A DNA stretch of 64,000 bases from JAWXBK01 sp034439975 (GTDB lineage Bacteria; Pseudomonadota; Alphaproteobacteria; Dongiales; Dongiaceae), in the NCBI GenBank assembly GCA_034439975.1, contig JAWXBK010000064.1:11132-75131 (forward strand). The letters are read 5' to 3'. The notes below the pieces were generated by a model. It worked only from the letters and a program-made list of their open reading frames with translations, searched no databases and was not told the origin of the DNA. This document shows, in pieces, positions 17,475 to 26,431 of this stretch (position 1 is the first letter of the stretch; each line of letters begins with the position of its first letter). Made by a program: the position numbers and the translations under genes.

Positions 17475-18788
17475 ATGCGGCTCAGCCGGTATTTCATGCC
17501 GACGATGAAGGAAACGCCGAGCGAGGCGCAGATCGTCTCGCATCGGCTGATGCTGCGCGCCGGCATGGTCCGCCAGGCGAGCGCCGGGATCTATTCGTGG
17601 CTGCCGCTCGGCTTTCGCGTGCTCAAGCGCATCGAGCAGATCGTGCGCGAGGAGCAGGACCGCGCCGGCTGCCAGGAAGTGCTGATGCCAACCATCCAGT
17701 CGGCCGATCTCTGGAAGAAATCAGGCCGGTACGAGGACTACGGCAAGGAGATGCTGCGCATCGTCGACCGGCATGAGCGCGAGATGCTCTACGGTCCGAC
17801 CAACGAAGAGCTGATCACCGATATCTTTTCGCAGGAAGTGCGCAGCTATCGCGAACTGCCGAAGCTGCTCTATCACATCCAGTGGAAGTTCCGCGACGAA
17901 GTACGGCCCCGTTTCGGCGTCATGCGCGGGCGTGAATTCCTGATGAAGGATGCGTATTCCTTCGATCTCGATTTCGCGGGCGCCAAGCGCTCCTACAACA
18001 AGTTCTTCGTTGCCTATCTGCGCACCTTCGCGCGGATGGGCCTGAAGGCGATCCCGATGGCGGCAGACAGCGGCCCGATCGGCGGCGATCTGAGTCACGA
18101 ATTCATCATTCTCGCCGATACCGGCGAAAGCGCGGTCTATTGCCACAAGGATTTCCTCAAGTTCGACGTGCTCGCGCGCGAGCCGGACTATGAGGGCGAC
18201 CTCGAACCGATCGTGAAGGAATGGACGCGCCTCTATGCGGCGACTGACGAACGGCACGATGCCGCAAAGGCGGGGATAGCGCCCGCCGATCTGCTCGAGG
18301 CGCGCGGCATCGAGGTCGGGCATATTTTTTACTTCGGCACCAAGTATTCCGATCCGTTCAACGCCAAGGTCGTGAATGCGGACGGGAGTTCGGCCGCGGT
18401 CCATATGGGCTCGTACGGTATCGGCGTGTCGCGCCTGGTCGGCGGGATCATCGAAGCGAGCCATGACGATGCCGGCATCATCTGGCCGGAAAGCGTCGCG
18501 CCCTTCCATGTCGGGCTGGTCAATCTCAAGATCGCGGATTCGGCGACGACGGCGGCCTCGGAAGATATCTACGGCAAGCTGCGCGGTGCGGGCGTCGAGG
18601 TTCTGTACGACGACCGGGACGAGCGGCCCGGCGCGAAGTTCGCCGACATGGATCTGATCGGCCTGCCCTGGCAACTCGTGGTCGGTCCGCGCGGCGTCGC
18701 GGCCGGGACGGTCGAGTTGAAACGCCGGGCCACGGGCGAACGCGAGGAATTGTCGCTCGATTCCGCTCTCTCGCGGCTGCGGGGCTGA
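17475..18788 (+). CDS. proS: Proline--tRNA ligase, short bacterial form
   Basis: This enzyme charges tRNA-Pro. The protein is 437 aa, much shorter than the roughly 570-aa E. coli form. Motif 2 (FRDEVRPRFGVMRGREFLMKD) runs on without the editing INS domain, as in alphaproteobacterial ProRS. Motif 3 (YGIGVSRLVGGIIEA) and a C-terminal anticodon-binding domain are present. Misacylated Ala-tRNA-Pro would need a separate trans-editing protein. I chose the ATG at 17475, where the protein begins MRLSRYFMPT; the upstream open frame has no family similarity. Confidence 0.95.
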   Translation: MRLSRYFMPTMKETPSEAQIVSHRLMLRAGMVRQASAGIYSWLPLGFRVLKRIEQIVREEQDRAGCQEVLMPTIQSADLWKKSGRYEDYGKEMLRIVDRHEREMLYGPTNEELITDIFSQEVRSYRELPKLLYHIQWKFRDEVRPRFGVMRGREFLMKDAYSFDLDFAGAKRSYNKFFVAYLRTFARMGLKAIPMAADSGPIGGDLSHEFIILADTGESAVYCHKDFLKFDVLAREPDYEGDLEPIVKEWTRLYAATDERHDAAKAGIAPADLLEARGIEVGHIFYFGTKYSDPFNAKVVNADGSSAAVHMGSYGIGVSRLVGGIIEASHDDAGIIWPESVAPFHVGLVNLKIADSATTAASEDIYGKLRGAGVEVLYDDRDERPGAKFADMDLIGLPWQLVVGPRGVAAGTVELKRRATGEREELSLDSALSRLRG

Positions 18789-18793
18789 TCCGC

Positions 18794-20038
18794 ATGTTCT
18801 CAGCCTTCGAGCGTATCGTCGCGATGCGCTATCTGCGACCCCGCCGCAAGGAGGGATTCGTCTCGGTCATCGCCGGCTTTTCGTTTCTCGGCATCGCGCT
18901 CGGCGTCGCGACGTTGATCATCGTCATGTCGGTGATGAACGGGTTTCGCGAAGAACTGATGTCGCGCATCCTCGGCCTCAACGGCCATCTCACGGTCTCG
19001 AGCAATACGGGCGTGATCCCCGATTATGACGCGCTGGTGGGGAAGGTCATCGAGATCCCGCTGGTCGAGCGCGTGACGCCCTACATCGAGGCGCAGGTCA
19101 TGGCGACCCGCGGCGATGCGGCGATGGGCGCGATCGTCCGCGGTATGCGGTCCGATGACCTTGCCGCCCACCCGGTCCTGGCTGACAGCATCACGCCGGG
19201 CGCGCTCGATGAGTTTCACGGCATCGACGTTGCGATCATCGGCACACGCATGGCCGAGCGCATGGGCGTCTTCATCGGCGACGGCATTACGCTGGTTTCG
19301 GCGCAGGGAACCACAACGGTCATGGGCAACGTCCCGCGCATGAAGACGTTCAGGGTGATCGGCGTCTTTGAAATCGGGATGTACGAGTATGATAGCGGCT
19401 TCATCTATGTGCCGCTGGAGGCAGCCCAGCTCTATTTCCGTCTGCCCGACGCGGTTAATTCCGTCGAGGTGATGGTGCAGGATGCGGAGCAGGCGAACCT
19501 GGTCGGCGCGCAGCTTTTCGGCTCGCTCGATTCGAGCTATCGCGTTCTCGACTGGCAGCGCACCAATTCGAGTTTCTTTAACGCGATCCAGGTCGAACGC
19601 AACGTCATGTTCCTGATCCTGACGCTGATCATCGTGGTCGCGGCATTCAACATCATTTCCGGCCAGATCATGCTGGTGAAGAACAAGGGCCGCGACATCG
19701 CGATCCTGCGCACGATGGGCGCCTCGCGCGGCGCAATCCTGCGCATTTTCTTCATGAGCGGCGCGAGCATTGGCATCGTGGGTACCGGGCTCGGCGTCGC
19801 GCTCGGCCTCGCCTTCTCAAAGAATATCGACACCATTAAGGGCTGGCTGGAGAGTCTCTCCGGCGCGGAACTGTTCTCGGCGGAGATCTATTTTCTGTCG
19901 AAACTGCCGGCGATCGTCGATCCGATGGAAGTGTTCTGGGTCTGCGCGATGGCGCTCGGCTTGTCGTTCCTCGCGACCATCTATCCGGCCTGGCGCGCGG
20001 CGCGCCTCGATCCGGTGGAGGCGCTTCGCTATGAATGA
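18794..20038 (+). CDS. Lipoprotein-releasing ABC transporter permease (LolC/LolE family)
   Basis: This inner-membrane permease releases outer-membrane lipoproteins to LolA. The 414-aa protein has an N-terminal helix (VSVIAGFSFLGIALGVATLIIVMSVMNGF, split here as the classic MacB/LolC core), a periplasmic domain (about residues 50-265) and three C-terminal helices with the FtsX motif. Only one permease gene is present next to lolD, so it may act as a homodimer like LolF. Its last codons overlap the lolD start by 8 nt. Confidence 0.92.
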   Translation: MFSAFERIVAMRYLRPRRKEGFVSVIAGFSFLGIALGVATLIIVMSVMNGFREELMSRILGLNGHLTVSSNTGVIPDYDALVGKVIEIPLVERVTPYIEAQVMATRGDAAMGAIVRGMRSDDLAAHPVLADSITPGALDEFHGIDVAIIGTRMAERMGVFIGDGITLVSAQGTTTVMGNVPRMKTFRVIGVFEIGMYEYDSGFIYVPLEAAQLYFRLPDAVNSVEVMVQDAEQANLVGAQLFGSLDSSYRVLDWQRTNSSFFNAIQVERNVMFLILTLIIVVAAFNIISGQIMLVKNKGRDIAILRTMGASRGAILRIFFMSGASIGIVGTGLGVALGLAFSKNIDTIKGWLESLSGAELFSAEIYFLSKLPAIVDPMEVFWVCAMALGLSFLATIYPAWRAARLDPVEALRYE

Positions 20039-20723
20039 GCGCGCCGCACCGGTGCTGTCGCTCGAACACATCAAGCGCGGCTTCGATCAGGCCAGCGGCA
20101 AGCGGCTCGAAGTGATCCGCGATGCGACGCTGGTCATCAATCGAGGCGAAATGGTCGCACTCGTCGGCCCGTCGGGCTCAGGCAAGTCGACGCTGCTGCA
20201 GATGGCCGGCCTGCTGGAGCCGCCGGATTCCGGAACGATCCGCATCGGCGACGAGGATGCGGCGAAACTGGGCGACGGCGGACGCACTGCGCTCCGGCTC
20301 AGCCATATCGGCTTCGTTTATCAGTATCACCATCTGCTGCCGGAGTTTTCAGCACTCGAGAATGTTGCGGTACCGCAGATGATCGCGCGCGTCGGCAAGC
20401 GGGCCGCAGCCGAGCGGGCGCGCGAACTCCTCGGCCATGTGGGCCTCGCGGAGCGCACCGACCATCGCCCCGGGCAGCTTTCCGGCGGCGAGCAGCAGCG
20501 CGTGGCGATTGCGCGGGCGCTTGCGAACCGCCCGCAATTGCTGCTGGCCGACGAACCGACCGGCAATCTCGATCCTCACACGGCGGACGAGGTCTTTGCG
20601 CTACTGATCAGACTCGTGCGCGACTTTGGCCTGGCGGCGCTGATCGCGACGCACAATCCGGGACTGGCGCAGCGCATGGATCGGCGCCTCACGATCGTCG
20701 AGGGCCGCGTCCGCGAGGTCTAG
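20031..20723 (+). CDS. lolD: Lipoprotein-releasing ABC transporter ATP-binding protein
   Basis: This ATPase drives lipoprotein release with the preceding permease. The 230-aa protein has Walker A GPSGSGKST, Q-loop YQYHHLLPEFSALENV, signature LSGGEQQRVAIARAL, Walker B LLLADEPTGNLD and an H-loop ATHN. The leucine-rich segment after the Q-loop is typical of LolD. I chose the ATG at 20031, which overlaps the permease 3' end; the upstream open frame lies inside that gene. Confidence 0.95.
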   Translation: MNERAAPVLSLEHIKRGFDQASGKRLEVIRDATLVINRGEMVALVGPSGSGKSTLLQMAGLLEPPDSGTIRIGDEDAAKLGDGGRTALRLSHIGFVYQYHHLLPEFSALENVAVPQMIARVGKRAAAERARELLGHVGLAERTDHRPGQLSGGEQQRVAIARALANRPQLLLADEPTGNLDPHTADEVFALLIRLVRDFGLAALIATHNPGLAQRMDRRLTIVEGRVREV

Positions 20724-20760
20724 CCTTTCGCCGGCCGCGCGAATCGTGAATGATCGTGCG

Positions 20761-23700
20761 ATGTCGCACGCCAATTTCGTCCATCTCCGCGTTCATTCGG
20801 CTTACTCGCTGTCCGAAGGTGCGATCCGCATCAAGGAGCTGGTAAAGCTCTGCGTTGCGCATGGCATGCCGGCGGTCGCGGTGACCGATAGCGGTAATCT
20901 GTTCGGCGCGCTGGAATTCGCGCTCGCGGCGCGCGAGGCCGGCGTACAGCCGATCGTCGGCTGCCAGCTCGCAATGGCGCGACCGTCGAACGAGAACGGC
21001 AATGTCGCGTTGCGTCCGGTTCGGCAGGCGCCCGATCAGCTCGTGTTGCTGGTGCAGAACGAAACCGGATACGCGAACCTGCTGAAACTGGTCAGCCGCG
21101 CTTTCCTTGAGGGCGAGGCGGGCAGCCAGCCGCAGCTCGCCTGGGAGGCGCTCGACGGTCTGACCGATGGACTGATCGCGTTTACAGGCGGTCCGCACGG
21201 GCTGGTTGGACGGTTGCTGCATGAAGGCCAGAAGGAAGCGGCCGAAACGGCCCTTCTGCGCCTTGCCGGCCTTTTTCCAGACCGGCTCTATATGGAGCTG
21301 ATGCGGCACGGGCTCGCGATCGAACAACAGATCGAGCCGGCGCTTCTCGATCTCGCTTATGCGCATGACATTCCGCTGGTCGCGACCAACGAAGTGTTCT
21401 TCGCTGATGCCGACATGTTCGAGGCGCATGACGCGCTGCTCTGTATTGCCGGCGGCGCCTATGTCACCGAGGAAACGCGCCGGCGCGAGACACCCGAGCA
21501 TCGCTTCAAGAGCGCGGCCGAAATGCGCGCTCTGTTCGCCGATCTGCCCGAGGCGGTCGACAACACGATGGTGATCGTACAGCGCTGCGCCTTCATGCCG
21601 GCGGAGCGGAAGCCGATCCTGCCGGCTTTTCCTACGCGCGAAGGGCGCAGCGCCGAGGACGAGTTGCGCGCGCAGGCGGCGGCCGGGCTTGAGGAGCGGC
21701 TCGCGGTTCTGGCGGCGCAAGAGAACCTCGACACCGGCGGCAGCGCCTTCACCGAGCGCGCGACGCCCTATCGCCAGCGGCTCGCCTTCGAGCTCGAAAC
21801 CATCATCGCGATGGGTTTCGCCGGTTACTTCCTGATCGTCGCCGATTTCATTCAGTGGGCGAAGCGGCAGGGTATACCGGTCGGGCCGGGCCGCGGTTCG
21901 GGTGCCGGCTCGGTTGCCGCCTGGGCGCTCACCATCACCGATCTCGATCCGACGCGCTGGGGGCTGCTGTTCGAGCGGTTCCTCAATCCGGAACGCGTCT
22001 CGATGCCGGATTTCGACATCGATTTCTGCCAGGACCGCCGCGACGAGGTGATCCGGTATGTGCAGGAGAAATACGGCCGCGACCGCGTCGCGCAGATCAT
22101 TACCTTCGGCAAGCTACAGGCGCGCGCGGCGCTGCGCGACGTCGGGCGCGTCGTGCAGATGCCTTATGGCCAGGTCGACCGCATCTGCAAGCTGGTACCG
22201 AATAACCCGGCCAATCCGGTCACGATCGCGCAGGCGATCGAGGGCGAGCCGCAACTTCAGACCATGCAGGAAGAAGATCCTTCGGTTGCGCGGCTGATCG
22301 ACATCGCCATCAAGCTCGAAGGGCTCTACCGTCACGCCTCGACCCATGCGGCCGGCGTGGTGATCGGCGACCGACCGCTCAACGAATTGGTGCCGCTCTA
22401 TCGCGATCCGCGCTCGGACATGCCGGTCACGCAGTTCAGCATGAAGTATGTCGAGCTCGCCGGCCTCGTGAAGTTCGATTTCCTCGGTCTAAAGACACTG
22501 ACTGTGCTGGCCAAGGCGCAGGCGTTGCTGTCGCAACGCGGTGTGACGGTCGATCTCGAAAACCTGCCGCTCGACGACGCCAAGACCTACGAGATGATCG
22601 GGCGCGGGGAATCGACCGGCATCTTCCAGCTTGAAAGCTCGGGCATGCGCGACGTGCTGCGCAAGCTGAAGCCCGACCGGTTCGAGGACATCATCGCCGT
22701 CGTCGCGCTCTACCGGCCGGGCCCGATGGACAATATTCCGCGTTATATTGCCTGCAAGCACGGCACCGAACAGCCGGATTATCTGCATCCATCGCTCGAG
22801 GGCATCCTGCGCGAGACTTACGGCATCGCGATTTACCAGGAACAGGTGATGCAGATCGCCCAGGCGCTCTCGGGCTACAGCCTCGGCGGTGCCGATCTGC
22901 TGCGTCGCGCGATGGGCAAGAAGATCAAGTCGGAGATGGAGGCGCAGCGCAAGGCGTTCACCGACGGCGCGCTGGCGCGCGGGGTGCAGGAGAATACGGC
23001 CGCCCACATCTTCCATCAGGTCGAGAAATTCGCCGGCTACGGGTTCAACAAGAGCCACGCGGCGGCCTACGCGTTGGTCGCCTATCAGACCGCCTGGATG
23101 AAGGCGAATTATCCGGTCGAGTTCTTCGCCGCACTGATGACGCTCGATATCCACTCCAGCGACAAGCTCAATTTGTTCCGGCAGGAACTGGAGCGGATGG
23201 GCTTCCGCATGCTGGCGCCCGACATCAACCGCTCTGGCCCCTGTTTCACGGTCGAGCCGGTTGCCGATGGTGAGCTTGCGGTGCGCTATGCCCTGGCGGC
23301 GATCAAGAATGTCGGCGCCGGGGCGATGGAAGCGATGACCGCGGACCGCGACGCGAACGGACCCTTCAAGGATATCGGCGATCTGTCGCGCCGGCTCGAT
23401 CCGCGCCATGTGAACAAACGTCCGCTCGAGAATCTGATCCGCGCAGGTGCGCTCGACTCCCTGGATCAGAACCGGAGGCGTCTGTTCGAAAGCTCGGATG
23501 TGATCCTGCGCCATGCCAATGCCGAGGTCGCGGCGCGCGAGAGCAACCAGACCAATCTGTTCGGCGATGCCGAGACGATGCCGAGCTTCGATCTGCCGCC
23601 AATCGACGACTGGCTGCCGCTCGAGCGTCTACAGCATGAGTTCGAAGCCATCGGATTCTATATCTCGGCGCACCCGCTCGATTCCTACGTGACCAGCCTG

Positions 23701-24243
23701 CGCCGGCTCGACGTGACGCGCTTTGCCGATCTCGCGACCTGGCTGCAGGGAAGGCCGACCAACCGGGCCCGGCTCGCCGGCATCGTCATTTCGCGTCAGG
23801 AACGAACCTCGGCGCGCGGCAATCGGTTTGCCTTCGTGCAGTTCTCGGATTCGAGCGGCGTATTCGAGGCCACGGTCTTTTCCGACCAGCTGTTCAGCGC
23901 GCGCCAGTTGCTCGAGCCGGGCCGCATGGTCGTCATCACAGCCGATGCGCGGCACGAGGAGGATAGTTTCCGCCTCACCCTGCAAACGATCGAGCCGATC
24001 GACGAGGCGACCCGTAACGCAGCCGCCGGGCTCAAGGTCTTCCTCAATGCGCCGGGCCCGCTCGAAAGCCTGAAGCAGATCATCGCGCGTGAAGGGAAGG
24101 GCAAGGGCCGGATCAACCTCGTCCTCGATCTCGACGGGGCCCGCGAGGTCGAAATGGCGCTGCCGGGTGGTTGGGCGGTCTCGCCGGCCGGGCGGGCTGC
24201 GATCAAGGCGATCCCCGGGGTCGTCGAAGTGCAGGAAATCTAG
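20761..24243 (+). CDS. dnaE: DNA polymerase III subunit alpha
   Basis: This is the replicative polymerase catalytic subunit (1160 aa). The N-terminal PHP domain begins FVHLRVHSAYSLSEGA. The palm has the catalytic Asp pair in PDFDIDF (about residue 416) and the third Asp in KFDFLGLKTL (about 571). Helix-hairpin-helix and OB domains (LAGIVISRQERTSARG) follow. I favour the ATG at 20761; a GTG at 20746 would add five residues. It sits 37 nt after lolD, an order common in alphaproteobacteria. Confidence 0.97.
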   Translation: MSHANFVHLRVHSAYSLSEGAIRIKELVKLCVAHGMPAVAVTDSGNLFGALEFALAAREAGVQPIVGCQLAMARPSNENGNVALRPVRQAPDQLVLLVQNETGYANLLKLVSRAFLEGEAGSQPQLAWEALDGLTDGLIAFTGGPHGLVGRLLHEGQKEAAETALLRLAGLFPDRLYMELMRHGLAIEQQIEPALLDLAYAHDIPLVATNEVFFADADMFEAHDALLCIAGGAYVTEETRRRETPEHRFKSAAEMRALFADLPEAVDNTMVIVQRCAFMPAERKPILPAFPTREGRSAEDELRAQAAAGLEERLAVLAAQENLDTGGSAFTERATPYRQRLAFELETIIAMGFAGYFLIVADFIQWAKRQGIPVGPGRGSGAGSVAAWALTITDLDPTRWGLLFERFLNPERVSMPDFDIDFCQDRRDEVIRYVQEKYGRDRVAQIITFGKLQARAALRDVGRVVQMPYGQVDRICKLVPNNPANPVTIAQAIEGEPQLQTMQEEDPSVARLIDIAIKLEGLYRHASTHAAGVVIGDRPLNELVPLYRDPRSDMPVTQFSMKYVELAGLVKFDFLGLKTLTVLAKAQALLSQRGVTVDLENLPLDDAKTYEMIGRGESTGIFQLESSGMRDVLRKLKPDRFEDIIAVVALYRPGPMDNIPRYIACKHGTEQPDYLHPSLEGILRETYGIAIYQEQVMQIAQALSGYSLGGADLLRRAMGKKIKSEMEAQRKAFTDGALARGVQENTAAHIFHQVEKFAGYGFNKSHAAAYALVAYQTAWMKANYPVEFFAALMTLDIHSSDKLNLFRQELERMGFRMLAPDINRSGPCFTVEPVADGELAVRYALAAIKNVGAGAMEAMTADRDANGPFKDIGDLSRRLDPRHVNKRPLENLIRAGALDSLDQNRRRLFESSDVILRHANAEVAARESNQTNLFGDAETMPSFDLPPIDDWLPLERLQHEFEAIGFYISAHPLDSYVTSLRRLDVTRFADLATWLQGRPTNRARLAGIVISRQERTSARGNRFAFVQFSDSSGVFEATVFSDQLFSARQLLEPGRMVVITADARHEEDSFRLTLQTIEPIDEATRNAAAGLKVFLNAPGPLESLKQIIAREGKGKGRINLVLDLDGAREVEMALPGGWAVSPAGRAAIKAIPGVVEVQEI

Positions 24244-24307
24244 GGCGAAGAGACCCCGCCCGGACCTGGTTCCGGGCCTCAGGTCACCTCAGGAGGCCGC
24301 TCGGGGC

Positions 24308-24336
24308 TTGATGCGGCAGCCCCCATGCCCTAAATA
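24308..24336 (+). promoter_or_regulatory. Predicted promoter of rpsB-tsf
   Basis: TTGATGC (24308-24314) and CCTAAATA (24329-24336) are 14 nt apart. They match the alphaproteobacterial TTGACGS - N10-14 - GCTANAWC pattern at 6/7 and 6/8. In hexamer terms TTGATG and TAAATA have a 17-nt spacer. The predicted start of transcription, near 24343, lies just before the structured leader. Confidence 0.5.
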
Positions 24337-24354
24337 CCGGCCTCCAAACCCTCA

Positions 24355-24431
24355 CACGGGGTCGCGGACGTCGGGGAGACATCCCGCGCGCCCGCTCCGG
24401 TGTCCGGCTTCGGTCGGACGACAACCCCGTG
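24355..24431 (+). promoter_or_regulatory. Structured 5' leader RNA of rpsB, candidate autoregulatory element
   Basis: A closing helix pairs CACGGGGT (24355-24362) with ACCCCGTG (24424-24431), perfect over 8 bp. Inside are a CGCGG/CCGCG helix (24363-24367 with 24384-24388) and a 7-bp hairpin with a C(UUCG)G tetraloop (24402-24419). The element lies between the predicted promoter and the rpsB ATG. Ribosomal protein S2 represses its own mRNA through a leader in several bacteria, so S2 feedback is a reasonable but untested reading. I cannot assign it to a named RNA family. Confidence 0.5.
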
Positions 24432-24459
24432 GCGGACTAACCGGAAAAGGATCCGACTC

Positions 24460-25269
24460 ATGGCAATGCCAAGCTTCAGCATGCGCCAGCTTCTCGAAGC
24501 TGGTGTTCATTTCGGCCACCACACACGTCGCTGGAACCCGAAGATGTCTCCGTACATTTTCGGCATCCGCAACAACGTCCATATTCTCGACCTCGAACAG
24601 AGCGTCCCGATGTTGCATCGGGCCCTGCAGGCCGCGCGGGACGTCGTCGCCGGCGGCGGCCGGGTTCTGTTCGTTGCGACCAAGCGTCAGGCCAGCGAGA
24701 AACTCGCGGAATCGGCCAAGCGCTGCGGTCAGTACTATGTCAACCATCGCTGGCTCGGCGGCATGCTGACCAACTGGAAGACGATCTCGAACTCGATCAA
24801 GCGGCTGCGCGAACTCGACGAGCAGCTCGATACCGGTCTTGCCGGTCTGACCAAGAAGGAACTGCTGCAGCTTACCCGCGAGCGCGACAAGCTCGAGCGG
24901 GCGCTCGGCGGAATCAAGGAAATGGGCGGGCGGCCCGACATCCTGTTCGTGATCGATACGAACAAGGAAAACATCGCCGTCGCCGAAGCAGCGAAACTGG
25001 GCATCCCGGTCATCGCGGTGGTCGACAGCAACTCCGATCCGGAAGGCATCACCTTCCCGATTCCGGGCAATGACGACGCGCTGCGTGCCATCGCGATGTA
25101 TCTCGATCTGATGGCCGATGCGGTGCTCGACGGGTTGCAGCAGGAGATGATCGCATCGGGCGTCGATGTCGGCGAACAGGCCGACGCACCGGTCGAACGT
25201 CTGCCCGAGGCCGACGCCCCCATCGCAAGCGATGCCGGCTCGACCGGCGAAGCGGCCGCGACGGCCTGA
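24460..25269 (+). CDS. rpsB: 30S ribosomal protein S2
   Basis: This small-subunit protein bridges the head and body of the 30S subunit and is needed for S1 binding. The 269-aa protein begins MAMPSFSMRQLLEAGVHFGH, followed by RRWNPKM and VNHRWLGGMLTNWKT, all hallmarks. The C-terminal tail (about 30 residues) is acidic and Ala/Glu-rich, longer than in E. coli but usual for alphaproteobacteria. I chose the ATG at 24460, after AAAAGGA. tsf follows in the same direction. Confidence 0.97.
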   Translation: MAMPSFSMRQLLEAGVHFGHHTRRWNPKMSPYIFGIRNNVHILDLEQSVPMLHRALQAARDVVAGGGRVLFVATKRQASEKLAESAKRCGQYYVNHRWLGGMLTNWKTISNSIKRLRELDEQLDTGLAGLTKKELLQLTRERDKLERALGGIKEMGGRPDILFVIDTNKENIAVAEAAKLGIPVIAVVDSNSDPEGITFPIPGNDDALRAIAMYLDLMADAVLDGLQQEMIASGVDVGEQADAPVERLPEADAPIASDAGSTGEAAATA

Positions 25270-25292
25270 CCTCCGTATCCGATCCGGCGCGC

Positions 25293-25316
25293 GCGGTCCG
25301 GCTCGTGCCGGACCGC
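25293..25316 (+). other. Perfect GC hairpin in the rpsB-tsf spacer
   Basis: A perfect 10-bp inverted repeat, GCGGTCCGGC and GCCGGACCGC, encloses the loop TCGT. No T-tract follows, so it is not a standard intrinsic terminator. It may protect or process the rpsB message or reduce read-through into tsf. Confidence 0.45.
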
Positions 25317-25376
25317 CGCCCAGACACTGTGAACGTCCGGATCCGAAACGACGATTTGTAATCAGGAGAGAAGTGC

Positions 25377-26270
25377 ATGGCTGAAATCAGCGCAGGGCTC
25401 GTGAAGCAGCTTCGCGAGATGTCGGGCGCCGGCATGATGGACTGCAAGAAGGCGCTTACCGAAACGTCCGGCGATTTGGAAGGTGCGGTCGACTGGCTGC
25501 GCAAGAAGGGTCTTGCTGCGGCCGCCAAAAAGGCCGGCCGCGTCGCAGCCGAAGGTCTGGTTGCGGCCGTCGTCGAAGGCGGCGAGGCGGCTCTGGTCGA
25601 GCTCAATTCCGAGACCGACTTCGTCGCGCGCAACGAAGAGTTCCAGGGCTTCCTTCGTGCCGCGGCGCCGCTCGCGCTCAAGGCCGACGGTGTCGATGCA
25701 CTGAAGGCGAGCAAGCTGGCCGATGGCCGTACGGTCGACGAAACGCTGACCCAGCTCATCGCCAAGATCGGCGAAAACATGACGCTGCGGCGGATCGAAC
25801 GTTTGTCGGTCCAGGGCGGCGTTATTGCGAGCTATGTGCACAACGCGATCGCGCCGGGCCTGGGCAAGATCGGTGTGCTGGTTGCGCTCAAGTCGAGTGG
25901 TGACAAGAGCAAGCTCGCCGAAACAGCGCGTCAGATCGCGATGCACGTCGCGGCCACCAGCCCGCAATCGGTCTCGGTTGCGGACCTCGATCCGGCGCTG
26001 GTTGCGCGCGAGCGTGATGTGCTGATCGAGCAGGCGAAGACCTCCGGCAAAACGCAGGAGATCGCCGAGAAGATGGTCGAAGGCCGGCTGCGCAAATACT
26101 ATGAGGATGTGGTCCTGCTCGAGCAGGTCTATGTCGTCGATGGTGAAAGTCGCGTGAAGAAGGTGGTTGAGGATCTCGCCAAGCAGCTCGGTACCCCGGT
26201 CGAGATTGCCGGGTTCCGCCGCCTGGTGCTCGGCGAGGGCGTGCCGCGCGACGCGGAGGGGGACGCCTGA
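25377..26270 (+). CDS. tsf: Elongation factor Ts
   Basis: This is the guanine nucleotide exchange factor for EF-Tu (297 aa). The N-terminal UBA-like domain has the signature GAGMMDCKKALTE and LRKKGLAAAAKKAGR, and the core has SETDFVARNEEF. The ATG at 25377 follows AGGAGAGAAG. It is paired with rpsB, as in most bacteria. A 161-bp gap separates it from pyrH. Confidence 0.97.
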   Translation: MAEISAGLVKQLREMSGAGMMDCKKALTETSGDLEGAVDWLRKKGLAAAAKKAGRVAAEGLVAAVVEGGEAALVELNSETDFVARNEEFQGFLRAAAPLALKADGVDALKASKLADGRTVDETLTQLIAKIGENMTLRRIERLSVQGGVIASYVHNAIAPGLGKIGVLVALKSSGDKSKLAETARQIAMHVAATSPQSVSVADLDPALVARERDVLIEQAKTSGKTQEIAEKMVEGRLRKYYEDVVLLEQVYVVDGESRVKKVVEDLAKQLGTPVEIAGFRRLVLGEGVPRDAEGDA

Positions 26271-26317
26271 GAACGATGTCGGACCGGCCGCTGGCGCCTT
26301 GAACGGGCGCTGGCAGG

Positions 26318-26344
26318 TTGGCCGCCCGGCGTTTCGTGTATGAT
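26318..26344 (+). promoter_or_regulatory. Possible promoter of the pyrH operon
   Basis: TATGAT (26339-26344, 5/6 to TATAAT) lies in the tsf-pyrH spacer with TTGGCC (26318-26323) 15 nt upstream, a short spacing. Just downstream, at 26361-26382, an inverted repeat (GGGCCT...AGGCCC with inner GAC/GTC) could form a leader hairpin. Both are weak predictions. Confidence 0.3.
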
Positions 26345-26431
26345 GGCTTGGCCCGCGCCCGGGCCTGACTCGGTCAAGGCCCGTGGCGGATCTGGCGCTG
26401 TGCCCGCCGCTGAGAGGGGATCGCCCGCGAC

